DNA of 7,977 nucleotides. It comes from Candidatus Mesolinea sp. UBA5823. GTDB lineage: Bacteria; Chloroflexota; Anaerolineae; Anaerolineales; Anaerolineaceae. The position numbers and the translations under genes are program-made. Of this stretch, positions 1 through 6,385 are shown piece by piece. A model generated the notes under the pieces. It was not told the origin of the DNA and searched no databases. It saw nothing but the letters and a program-made list of their open reading frames with translations. The first letter of the stretch is position 1. Every line of letters starts with the position of its first letter. The stretch is taken from assembly GCA_002417685.1 (NCBI GenBank), contig DICP01000116.1:1-7977 (forward strand). Direction: 5' to 3'.

Positions 1-395
1 AGTTCTTCGTCTTTAAGAATCGCTCCCACAGGAGTGTTATACATCTGATTCGTGCTGAGGATGGCATCCGGTTTATAAATTTCAATAAGCTGTTTAATGT
101 TCTTTTTTAAAAGGATCACTAAAGCACCCCCCGCTAATTTACTCATCTGGGGTGAATCACTAATATCGTAAGTAAAGCGGTATAGTTTCGGGGAATTTTT
201 AACACGGCCGTCATACCCCGTTTCCATCTGTTGCCACAGCTTGGGCATGTCCGTTTCGAGAATTGGATTGATAATTAATATATCCACTTGCTCTGGAGCG
301 ATTGTTTCTAGAGCTTTTTGCACCGATCGCGCCGCGCTGCGATGGCCAAAACCGGAATCACTCGTAAGAATGAGAAAACGCTTTTTGTGGTTCAT
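1..395 (-). CDS. MGDG-synthase-type glycosyltransferase, N-terminal part (cut by window edge)
   Basis: Translating the minus strand from ATG at 395 gives 131 codons that run off the left edge. Residues 12-22 read SDSGFGHRSAA, the GxGH...AA glycine loop of the N-terminal domain of monogalactosyldiacylglycerol synthase-like glycosyltransferases (MGDG_synth, GT28-related, MurG fold). Further on, PDAILSTNQMYNTP matches the usual position of the 'PD-x-I-x-S-T' segment. Family members move a sugar from a nucleotide sugar onto diacylglycerol or another lipid at the inner face of the membrane and are usually about 360-400 residues, so roughly a third is visible. The start is fixed: an in-frame TAA lies at 404-402, only two codons upstream. 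The Shine-Dalgarno is poor (GGA about 11 nt away), which fits translation by coupling, since the first 38 bp overlap the end of the upstream acyltransferase gene. The sugar donor and acceptor cannot be told from this fragment. Confidence 0.82.
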   Translation of the reverse strand, partial: MNHKKRFLILTSDSGFGHRSAARSVQKALETIAPEQVDILIINPILETDMPKLWQQMETGYDGRVKNSPKLYRFTYDISDSPQMSKLAGGALVILLKKNIKQLIEIYKPDAILSTNQMYNTPVGAILKDEE

Positions 396-912
396 ATATC
401 GTTAATTCCATAGTTTTTTCCCGTTCGATCTCTTCTAAACGGGCTAAAAGCTTGCGTATGCGCGGTCGATTGTAGCGCTGCATGACAATAGGAATGAGAT
501 TATTTAAGACTGCATAAGCTACCATAATCCAGCCTACAACCGCTTCGTTCCAAAGGAAAAATAGAAAACCAGGCAAAATCATCATACGATGGCAAAATTC
601 CGCCCAGCAGCTTTCTTTCAGCCATAATTTAACCCCTTCAACCGTGAATTCGGCAACATGTTTAATTTGATAAGCACCCCGATATAATGCTGCACCACTG
701 GGAATAAAACGCTTCCAATTTTTTACCTTGAATAGCTTTTGATAGATTTCCCCACCTTGTTCCCACTTAAAAGTTTGATAAGACCAATGGTTGTAATCAA
801 ACCGCTCAACAGGGATATGCGCGCACCAGTACCCAATGCTCAGATGAAAAACGACCCAAATAAGGATATCTGCAACAATCGTTGCAACAGGACTCCAGTA
901 AACGATTCTCAC
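358..912 (-). CDS. CrtO-like acyltransferase (glycosyl-4,4'-diaponeurosporenoate acyltransferase family), membrane protein
   Basis: This 184-residue protein resembles the CrtO family, whose staphylococcal member adds a fatty acyl chain to the glucose of glycosyl-diaponeurosporenoate in the last step of staphyloxanthin synthesis. Shared landmarks, judged from memory of that family, are an IP after the first membrane segment (33-34), F-K-W-E-x-x-G-x-x-Y at 48-57, a V-K-x-W-K stretch at 63-67, A-E-x-x-H at 104-108, and the signature QRYNRPR at 145-151 followed by a basic helix. Hydrophobic segments lie at about 8-29, 110-121 and 124-144. The start is GTG, with AAGG seven bases upstream and an in-frame TGA six codons upstream. 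The last residues are encoded within the overlap with the glycosyltransferase gene. The neighbouring glycosyltransferase suggests it acylates a glycolipid; no carotenoid gene is visible, so the real substrate is unknown. Confidence 0.78.
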   Translation of the reverse strand: MRIVYWSPVATIVADILIWVVFHLSIGYWCAHIPVERFDYNHWSYQTFKWEQGGEIYQKLFKVKNWKRFIPSGAALYRGAYQIKHVAEFTVEGVKLWLKESCWAEFCHRMMILPGFLFFLWNEAVVGWIMVAYAVLNNLIPIVMQRYNRPRIRKLLARLEEIEREKTMELTIYEPQKAFSHSYE

Positions 913-950
913 TGAGTTACCTTCTCTTCAGCCCAACACATTGAACACAT
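909..950 (-). CDS. Possible 13-codon leader ORF coupled to the acyltransferase gene
   Basis: On the minus strand ATG at 950-948 follows GGAGG (955-959) by four bases, the best Shine-Dalgarno match in this intergenic region. It opens MCSMCWAEEKVTQ and stops at TGA 911-909. The stop shares the four bases GTGA with the GTG start of the acyltransferase gene, the classic arrangement for translational coupling. The peptide has a Cys-x-x-Cys pair within its first five residues. It could be a regulatory upstream ORF, a means of loading ribosomes on a GTG start, or chance. The rest of the 148-bp gap to the regulator gene (951-1060) is A+T-rich, contains the 12-bp palindrome TAAAAATTTTTA at 967-978, and shows no convincing terminator or -35/-10 pair. 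Confidence 0.35.
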   Translation of the reverse strand: MCSMCWAEEKVTQ

Positions 951-1060
951 AAATCCTCCATGTGTGTAAAAATTTTTAAGTAGTATATATTAAACCACAT
1001 GCTTTATTTTAGTTTCAATTTTTATCCCCCTGAATGAGGTTTTGTACAGCATTTCTTGGT

Positions 1061-3826
1061 CTAAATCAACCCGCGTTGGCGGGCCACCCGTACAGCTTGA
1101 ATGCGCGTTGTCACTCCCAACTTCATAAAAATATTATTGAGATGACGCTTGACAGTATTTACTGAAATAAATAAGTCTTGAGCGATCTCTGCGTTGGTTC
1201 GTCCCCGAGCCACAAGTTGTAATACCTCGGTCTCCCTGGGCGTGAGCAGTTCCACAACCACGAGATCATCCATTGTGCCGGCATCGTCCTCAGGTCTTGC
1301 TTCCCCAGGTTTACCGGTCATCCGAAAGATTAGGTCAGAGACGAATGCTATACTGGGTGAGTCTGAGGGTACTCTTCCTTGTTTGATCGCGGCTAAATAA
1401 CTGAGCAGCATGCGGGACATAAGTAGTCCCTCGTCCAAAAAGTACTGACGGATCTCTTCTGGCTCTGCCAAGATTAAAGCTGTACCCAATTCCTCTAGCA
1501 TACGCTCTTCATTTTCTAGCTCTGCAGAGGCTTCTGCCAATAGGATGTAAGCTTTAATCTGTAAAGCCATATATTGAATCTTTTGCAAATTGGGCAGTAA
1601 TTCCTCCAGCTCTCCGCGGGATTGTGCTATTTTTTCCATATCTTTATCCCGCCGCCCTTGCGTTAATAAAAGCCTGGCATGTAACAACCGCGCTCTCATC
1701 CGATAGATAATCGGCAGCGTCTCCAGCTTCTCCTCGTTTTGCCGCCTAAACCAGCGTTCCGCGTTTTCAGTAAAATTGCGCTGCAGCTCCATTTCTAAGC
1801 CTGTCAACCGCACGTCCAAATCATCCTGTAGGCTTTCAGTCATTCCGCTAAGCTGCTTTGCCAAATTCAATTCAAATTTAGCACTCCCAGGATCCTGATT
1901 AGCATGATGAAATTGTGCTAAAAAAATATGCGCACTCACATCATCGGGTGAAGATTTGACCACTGGGCTGGCATCTAAATAGTTCTGAAAATCTTCCCAG
2001 GCATCTTCCAACTCGTTTCGGGCGATATGAATTGCGGCAAGTTCTTTATAGAGATAACACTCCAAGTTGGTGTACTTGCCTTTCAAGCGGCTAAAAATTG
2101 CCATGCTGCGCATCAGCTCAATTTCCGCTTCGTTAAAATGCCCTATTCTTTCATAGGTTCTGGCTAATTGGTAGCGCCCGAGTAATTGCACAAACCATTG
2201 CTCCGAAAGTTGCGCAATCTGAATTGCCTGCCGGTAAAGTTCGATTGCCTCTTCGGTGCGTCCTTCTACAGCGTGCGCCACTGCGTGATGGAGCATTGCA
2301 AAACTGCGCAAAAAATAATTATCCTGCGGCAAGATCTCTAATGCCTCTTGGATAAGTCTGTCAGCTTGTTCTGCTTTTCCATGGGATGAAAGCAATATGG
2401 CTTGCATCATCTTGATAATGCCATCATAAATTTCTATATATGGTGCAATTTTTGCTTTCCCTTCGGGCGTGTGGGAGAGCACAATCGCTTTTTCCATCCA
2501 TAATTCGCAAGATTCAAAGTCATAGTTTGCCAACAAATCCCAGGCATAAGCGAGACATAGGATCGGGCTGGCGCTAATAATCGTCTCATCGATGTTGCGG
2601 ATAATGTGCATTAGATCCAGAACACGCCCATCTTGGAGAGATTGGATTGTGATGTCCTCCAAATGGGCGATAATTAATTCCGAATCCTCTGTGCGTAAGA
2701 TCTGTTGGACTGATTCCTCTAACATATTCTGACGCATAAACCATGCGCTGGCTCGCACGAGGAGTTCCTTGCTTTCCATTGGATAGCGGCTGAATAGTTC
2801 ACTCCGTAAGATTTCCCCAAATAAAGGATGATATCGCAGCCAGCCGGGTTGTTCATCGACCGGAAAAGTAAACAAGTTATGATCCTGTAATATTTGCAGC
2901 ATTTCTCTGCTCCACCCATAAGAGTGGCTTTCAGCAAAAAGTGCCTCACAGAGTTCCGCATTCATTTTATTTAATATAGAGGTTTTGAATAAGAACTCCT
3001 GCACTTCAGGGCTTTCAGGGCGAATCACTTCATCGAGGAAATAGGCGCGCAGCGCCTGAGCATTATGCAGCTGAAGCAGTTTTCCGTCTTCCGGCTTTTT
3101 AGTTAGGTATTCTACGGGCAGAAGTTGTAAGCCTAACACCCACCCTTCCGTTTTCTGATAAGCAAACAGCAAATCTTCATCTGAAATCTTGCGCTGCAAA
3201 CTTACCCGTAAAAATTGGCTCGTCTCACTAAAATTAAAGGCTAATTGCTCCGTGCGGATTTCCAGCAGGCGTGCTTTAGCCCGCATCCGCGAAAGTGAAA
3301 AGGTTGGCTCCTTCCGTGTCAATAAAAAGAGCCTTAAGTGTGGTGGGAGGTGATTCAAGAGAAAATCAATTTCAGCTAAGATTTGTTCCTGAGTGATTAA
3401 TTGAAAATTATCTAAAACTAAGGTCACCTGCACATCATCTTGGGTAGTAACATTTATTAAGTGGACTATCAAAGTATGCAGGGTGTTGCCTGGGCTGTTA
3501 CCGTTGGCTTTATCCTGGATTTTTCCCCCCAGTTGATCATCGTTAAGAATAGGTTCTAAAACAGCTGCAAAATATCGTGTGAAGTCATCTACATCGTTAT
3601 CAGAATCTTCCAGACTCAACCAAGCTATGCTCGTGCCATGCATCCGCGCCCATTCAGCAGCTAAAGTCGTCTTTCCATAACCAGCCGGTCCGCAAATTAA
3701 AACGACATACCCAAAGTTGCGTTCATCCAGCGCGTCCAGCAGTCCTTCCCGGGATACATAGTTGTACCGCAATTCTGGAATCAGAAGTTTGGTACGTAAA
3801 ATGGGTAGATCATCAGCCTTTGGCAT
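1061..3826 (-). CDS. MalT-like LuxR-family transcriptional regulator (STAND ATPase)
   Basis: The 921-residue protein has the full MalT/STAND layout and a length close to that of MalT (about 900). Near the N-terminus it has a typical opening (ILRTKLLIPE, 9-18) and a Walker A loop GPAGYGKTT at 46-54. Walker B is LVLDN at 136-140, and LLTRKEP at 168-174 is followed by the conserved 'RxRAxxxLLEIR' segment. A winged-helix part and a long helical TPR-like region fill about 330-800, with 'AxxxxGRxEEAIxLYxQAIxIA'-type helices. Residues 861-921 are a LuxR helix-turn-helix: LTPRETEVLQLVARG, then NAEIAQDLFISVNTVKRHL. Such proteins oligomerise with ATP and an inducer and activate transcription. No recognisable Shine-Dalgarno precedes ATG 3826, but an in-frame TGA eight codons upstream rules out a longer start. 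It reads towards the acyltransferase/glycosyltransferase pair, a plausible target. Its inducer is not deducible. Confidence 0.93.
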   Translation of the reverse strand: MPKADDLPILRTKLLIPELRYNYVSREGLLDALDERNFGYVVLICGPAGYGKTTLAAEWARMHGTSIAWLSLEDSDNDVDDFTRYFAAVLEPILNDDQLGGKIQDKANGNSPGNTLHTLIVHLINVTTQDDVQVTLVLDNFQLITQEQILAEIDFLLNHLPPHLRLFLLTRKEPTFSLSRMRAKARLLEIRTEQLAFNFSETSQFLRVSLQRKISDEDLLFAYQKTEGWVLGLQLLPVEYLTKKPEDGKLLQLHNAQALRAYFLDEVIRPESPEVQEFLFKTSILNKMNAELCEALFAESHSYGWSREMLQILQDHNLFTFPVDEQPGWLRYHPLFGEILRSELFSRYPMESKELLVRASAWFMRQNMLEESVQQILRTEDSELIIAHLEDITIQSLQDGRVLDLMHIIRNIDETIISASPILCLAYAWDLLANYDFESCELWMEKAIVLSHTPEGKAKIAPYIEIYDGIIKMMQAILLSSHGKAEQADRLIQEALEILPQDNYFLRSFAMLHHAVAHAVEGRTEEAIELYRQAIQIAQLSEQWFVQLLGRYQLARTYERIGHFNEAEIELMRSMAIFSRLKGKYTNLECYLYKELAAIHIARNELEDAWEDFQNYLDASPVVKSSPDDVSAHIFLAQFHHANQDPGSAKFELNLAKQLSGMTESLQDDLDVRLTGLEMELQRNFTENAERWFRRQNEEKLETLPIIYRMRARLLHARLLLTQGRRDKDMEKIAQSRGELEELLPNLQKIQYMALQIKAYILLAEASAELENEERMLEELGTALILAEPEEIRQYFLDEGLLMSRMLLSYLAAIKQGRVPSDSPSIAFVSDLIFRMTGKPGEARPEDDAGTMDDLVVVELLTPRETEVLQLVARGRTNAEIAQDLFISVNTVKRHLNNIFMKLGVTTRIQAVRVARQRGLI

Positions 3827-3954
3827 TAAATTAATTCTGGCAGATCAACTTTTCGAACAATTCATGAATGCTGCTTTATTCTATCAAATATTACCGAATC
3901 CATTCTAATGTCGAGTTCGGAACCGCGTTCGATGCATTGCCCCCTCGCAAATCC

Positions 3955-3991
3955 CCTTAAATAAATACATCGCCTGAGCAGACGATGTATT
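3955..3991 (-). terminator. Probable rho-independent terminator of the ferredoxin pair
   Basis: A perfect 9-bp inverted repeat, AATACATCG (3964-3972) with CGATGTATT (3983-3991), encloses a 10-base loop. On the minus strand it is followed by TATTTATTT, a broken U-tract. It lies 20 bp past the stop of the second ferredoxin gene and before the regulator gene. The plus strand also shows a T6 run a few bases beyond the stem, but no plus-strand gene ends there. The stem is A+T-rich and the U-tract imperfect, so termination may be partial. Confidence 0.5.
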
Positions 3992-4011
3992 AATGATTTT
4001 TTAGCGCAATT

Positions 4012-4203
4012 CTATTCTTCGATGATGATTGCTTCTTCAGTGCATTCATCCCGAGCTTCGAGCACAGCGTCTTTTAGTTCTTCTGGGATGGGATCAAGCA
4101 GCACAACAGCGTAAGGTTCAGTTTCTAAGCTGAATACTTCGGGAGCAATGCTCTCACAAACGCCACAAGCAATACACAAATCTTTATCAACAAAAGCTCT
4201 CAT
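4012..4203 (-). CDS. [4Fe-4S] ferredoxin, downstream copy
   Basis: This 63-residue protein is a single-cluster ferredoxin of the Thermotoga/Pyrococcus type, a soluble one-electron carrier. The cluster ligands are C10, C13 and C16 (CIACGVC) and C54. The Pro that normally follows the last ligand is Thr here, and the region around it is unusually acidic (DECTEEA). The two extra cysteines that form a disulphide in some relatives are absent. AAGGAG lies five bases before the ATG. It is 59 bp downstream of a close paralogue with no terminator between them, so the two are very likely co-transcribed. The redox partner is not evident: no oxidoreductase gene is adjacent. Confidence 0.92.
   Translation of the reverse strand: MRAFVDKDLCIACGVCESIAPEVFSLETEPYAVVLLDPIPEELKDAVLEARDECTEEAIIIEE
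4090..4134 (-). repeat. Near-identical core shared by the two ferredoxin genes, copy 1
   Basis: These 45 bases match 4347-4391 at 43 positions. They encode residues 24-38 (FSLETEPYAVVLLDP), identical in both proteins; both mismatches are silent (Tyr TAC/TAT and Ala GCT/GCG). Codons for shared residues outside this block differ far more often. Confidence 0.85.
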
Positions 4204-4262
4204 TTTTTCTCCTTAAGAGTTTGGTTATTTTCTTGCCCTATTGTACCATTGATTTAATAGGA

Positions 4263-4460
4263 TCAATCCCCTTCCACAATCTCAATGGCGCCTTCTGGGC
4301 AGTTTTCTGCTGCTTCACGCACGAGATCTTCCAATTCTTCCGGAACGGGATCAAGCAGCACAACCGCATAAGGTTCAGTTTCTAAGCTGAAAACCTCCGG
4401 GACTAACCCTTCACAAACCCCGCAAGCGCTGCATAAATCTTTGTTTACTCTTACTCTCAT
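4263..4460 (-). CDS. [4Fe-4S] ferredoxin, upstream copy
   Basis: This is a 65-residue single-cluster ferredoxin with ligands C10, C13, C16 (CSACGVC) and C54. Here the last ligand is followed by Pro, in the canonical C-P-x-G-A-I form. It starts with MRVRVNKDLC, like thermophile ferredoxins that use a Cys-x2-Cys-x2-Cys...Cys-Pro pattern. A strong Shine-Dalgarno AAAGGAGGT sits about 11 bases before the ATG, which is longer than optimal spacing. It is the first gene of a two-gene unit with the downstream paralogue and has a good extended -10 promoter about 58 bp upstream. The stronger ribosome site and canonical ligand motif suggest this is the main, housekeeping copy. That is an inference. Confidence 0.93.
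   Translation of the reverse strand: MRVRVNKDLCSACGVCEGLVPEVFSLETEPYAVVLLDPVPEELEDLVREAAENCPEGAIEIVEGD
4347..4391 (-). repeat. Near-identical core shared by the two ferredoxin genes, copy 2
   Basis: This is the partner of the block at 4090-4134, with the same reading frame and the same 15 residues. The direct repeats lie 257 bp apart, start to start, one in each paralogue. Confidence 0.85.
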
Positions 4461-4517
4461 TTTTTACTCGCAACCTCCTTTATGCCTTGTTCGTATACCA
4501 ACAACTTTATCGCGCTG

Positions 4518-4544
4518 AGTATAACATGGGATGACTCATGTAAA
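4518..4544 (-). promoter_or_regulatory. Candidate sigma-70-type promoter for the ferredoxin pair
   Basis: Read on the minus strand, TTTACA (4544-4539) stands 15 bases before TATACT (4523-4518), each matching five of six consensus bases. The -10 is preceded by TGT, an extended -10 that can make up for the short spacer. Transcription would begin near 4511, leaving a leader of about 50 bases before the ATG at 4460. The spacer contains the near-palindrome ATGACTCAT (4531-4539), a possible operator. Confidence 0.5.
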
Positions 4545-4567
4545 GGCAATATTACTAAATGTATAAT
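4539..4567 (+). promoter_or_regulatory. Candidate promoter for the DUF952-phosphatase gene
   Basis: A perfect TATAAT at 4562-4567 follows TGTAAA (4539-4544, three of six) by 17 bases. A second TATAAT (4576-4581) and a TATAAA (4581-4586) lie just downstream, so the exact start is uncertain. The -35 hexamer is the same six base pairs used by the opposing ferredoxin promoter. The implied leader is about 130-140 bases long and contains short hairpins at 4666-4693. Confidence 0.35.
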
Positions 4568-4711
4568 GTATTTAATATAATATAAATGTGCATACCTAAG
4601 CCTTACTATCTATAGCACAAATGCCTGCATTGCCGTTACAATTACGCTCAATACGCCAAAAGCAATCGCTGAGCAGCGAATAGTCTCAGAGACATAGAGA
4701 AGGTTTACCAT

Positions 4712-5551
4712 ATGATTTATCACATCCTTTACCCCGAAGCATGGAAAACCGCCCAATCCAATCACGGCTATACCCCGCAAGCCTTCTCAAAGGACGGATT
4801 CATTCACTGTTCTGATCTCTATCAAGTAGAAAAAACCGCTAACACCATTTTCCATGAAGCCACTGAGTTGCTCGTACTAGAAATTGACCCCCAGCGTACT
4901 GGCATCCCCTTGGTTTATGAAAACCTTGAAGGCGGCCAGATGACTTTCCCACATCTCTATGGGAGTCCGCTTCCGCTTGAATCAGTCATCTCGGTCTTTC
5001 CACTTCAGCGGGACGAGAAAGGGGATTGGCGCTTGCCTGCCTACATGCAACGACCTAAGCCAACCTTAATCACGGAGATACCGTATGGTCAAGCTGGCTG
5101 TGTATACCGCTCGGTAATGCCAGGCAGTAGTTTGTTCGACCCCCACGATGAAGTCTTTGATCTTTATCTGCAAGTTGGTATACAAACAGTGGTAGTACTG
5201 AACACATTTGAAGACATTGCGACCTTTGCCGGTCAAGATTTGATAGCTCGCTATCAGCAAGCTGGCATTGAAGTGCTGCATGCGCCTGTCAAAGATTTCT
5301 CCGCTCCGCCTTATGGCACATGGGATGCAGCTTTAGAACAGACCGAAGCATATATCCGTGCCAGCCGCAAGATTGCAATCCATTGCCACGCAGGCATCGG
5401 GCGGACAGGTATGTTTTGTGCCTGCTTAGCCCAAGACTTGCTGGGGCTTTCTCCCAAAGAATCCGTCCACTGGATCCGCCAATTTATACCTTCTGCTGTA
5501 GAAAGCGAATACCAAATTCAATTTGTCCAAGCTTATGGCTCCAAACGTTAG
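4712..5551 (+). CDS. DUF952 domain fused to a cysteine-dependent (dual-specificity/tyrosine-type) phosphatase
   Basis: The 279-residue protein has two clear parts. Residues 1-105 are a DUF952 domain: IYHI at the start, GFIHCS at 29-34, QVEKTAN at 38-44, LLVLEID at 53-59 and FPHLYG at 79-84. From memory, DUF952 is placed with ADP-ribosyltransferase-like folds; its activity is not established. Residues 117-279 are a protein-tyrosine-phosphatase-like domain with the CX5R loop HCHAGIGRTG at 224-233 (nucleophile C225, phosphate-binding R231). D195 in VKDFSAP is the likely general acid. AGAAGG eight bases before the ATG supports the start. There is no signal peptide or membrane segment, so it is cytoplasmic. 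It converges on the lipoprotein gene across 43 bp with no obvious terminator. Both domains keep their motifs, so the fusion looks functional; the substrate is unknown. Confidence 0.86.
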   Translation: MIYHILYPEAWKTAQSNHGYTPQAFSKDGFIHCSDLYQVEKTANTIFHEATELLVLEIDPQRTGIPLVYENLEGGQMTFPHLYGSPLPLESVISVFPLQRDEKGDWRLPAYMQRPKPTLITEIPYGQAGCVYRSVMPGSSLFDPHDEVFDLYLQVGIQTVVVLNTFEDIATFAGQDLIARYQQAGIEVLHAPVKDFSAPPYGTWDAALEQTEAYIRASRKIAIHCHAGIGRTGMFCACLAQDLLGLSPKESVHWIRQFIPSAVESEYQIQFVQAYGSKR

Positions 5552-5594
5552 TATGAGCCTAGAAACAAGCAAGTAAACGAGTTCGAATGCTTTG

Positions 5595-6380
5595 CTATCG
5601 CACTTCAACGGATAAACTGAAATCTTGCGGCTCATTGGTCTGATTAATCACATTGACCATATAGTCACCTAATTCGGGCAAAACCACCTCAAAGCTGCTG
5701 GATCCACTTTGCGTGGAGAGCAACACGTCACCGCCGTTAACTTCAAAAACCTCTAAAATGAAATTATTAGCCGGCTTGACGTCAAGGCTGAGCTTCTGCC
5801 CACCCTCTGCCCAAATAATGAAATTGTGAACACCTGCCGCTGGTACGGTCGCAATTGCAGATTTTTCATAAATCCCTTCTGGGAAGTTTAGCCGTTCAGG
5901 GAATTCCAAATATAAAGAATAATTTGCATCTGAAGGTACTGCTTTCACATCCAAATACCAATCACCGTCAGCTGGAAGATACCCTCGATAGGAACTCCCC
6001 TCCTCCTCAAACGATTGCAATACCCTTCCATTGGAATCAAAAATCGAGAGGAACACATCATTGGTGCTTTGCAAGTCTACGTTAATTAGTTGGTCTTTTT
6101 CTCCCCAGAATATATAACGGCAGGTTGTATCACCAGCAACACCACCTTCCAGGGTAAGATTTGTGCCGCCTTCATCAAAGCTAATGCGTACCGGTTTGCA
6201 CACCAGAGGCAAATCCGATGGGAGATCGCTGCCTGCAGTGGATAGACTGCCAACCGTCTCGCTTTCCTGGGGAGCTTGGGTTGGCTGCGCCTCAGGGCTG
6301 GGTACGGTTTGCCCCGTACAGCCTGCCAAAATCAAACCGCCGATGACACAAATACCAATCAAATTTTTCATTCTCACCAT
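5595..6380 (-). CDS. Secreted lipoprotein with two PPC-like beta-sandwich repeats
   Basis: Starting at ATG 6380 the protein has 261 residues. The signal sequence MVRMKNLIGICVIGGLILAG runs into lipobox LAGC with C21 as the lipidated residue. A Pro/Gln/Glu/Ser-rich linker follows to about residue 58. Two tandem domains of about 75-100 residues then follow. They align at RYIFWGEKDQLINVDL / NFIIWAEGGQKLSLDV, at FLSIFDSNGRVL / ILEVFEVNGGDVLL and at YLPADGDWYLDVKA / VLPELGDYMVNVIN. This is the pattern of pre-peptidase C-terminal (PPC) domains. C61 and C87 of the first domain may form a disulphide. The frame is open to an ATG at 6419, but that has no Shine-Dalgarno, whereas GAGGA lies five bases before 6380. 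No protease or other catalytic domain is attached, so it is probably a binding or structural surface protein; the ligand is unknown. Confidence 0.8.
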   Translation of the reverse strand: MVRMKNLIGICVIGGLILAGCTGQTVPSPEAQPTQAPQESETVGSLSTAGSDLPSDLPLVCKPVRISFDEGGTNLTLEGGVAGDTTCRYIFWGEKDQLINVDLQSTNDVFLSIFDSNGRVLQSFEEEGSSYRGYLPADGDWYLDVKAVPSDANYSLYLEFPERLNFPEGIYEKSAIATVPAAGVHNFIIWAEGGQKLSLDVKPANNFILEVFEVNGGDVLLSTQSGSSSFEVVLPELGDYMVNVINQTNEPQDFSLSVEVR

Positions 6381-6385
6381 TGTTT

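Noticed and set aside
1013..1018. TTGAAA (minus strand) as a -35 for the acyltransferase unit
   Set aside because: The nearest -10-like TAATAT is 20 bases away and the better TATACT is 25 away; spacing does not fit.
1194..1400. 68-codon open frame on the plus strand
   Set aside because: It lies wholly inside the regulator gene on the opposite strand; the encoded peptide is Ser/Thr/Arg-rich with no recognisable domain and looks like an antisense shadow.
3860..3869. 10-bp palindrome ATTCATGAAT and nearby TTCGAA upstream of the regulator gene
   Set aside because: Short A+T-rich palindromes are common by chance; no second site or spacing supports an operator.
3888..3914. Candidate regulator promoter, TCGACA then TAATAT with a 15-base spacer (minus strand)
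   Set aside because: Short spacer and a -10 matching only four of six; too weak to list, although a promoter somewhere in 3830-3960 is expected.
3909..3920. CCGAACTCG on the minus strand, as found in 5S rRNA
   Set aside because: Only nine bases match; no surrounding 5S helices.
5320..5556. 78-codon plus-strand frame inside the phosphatase gene
   Set aside because: It is out of frame with an intact enzyme, rich in Cys/Pro/Arg as expected from frame-shifted coding sequence, with no ribosome site considered convincing.
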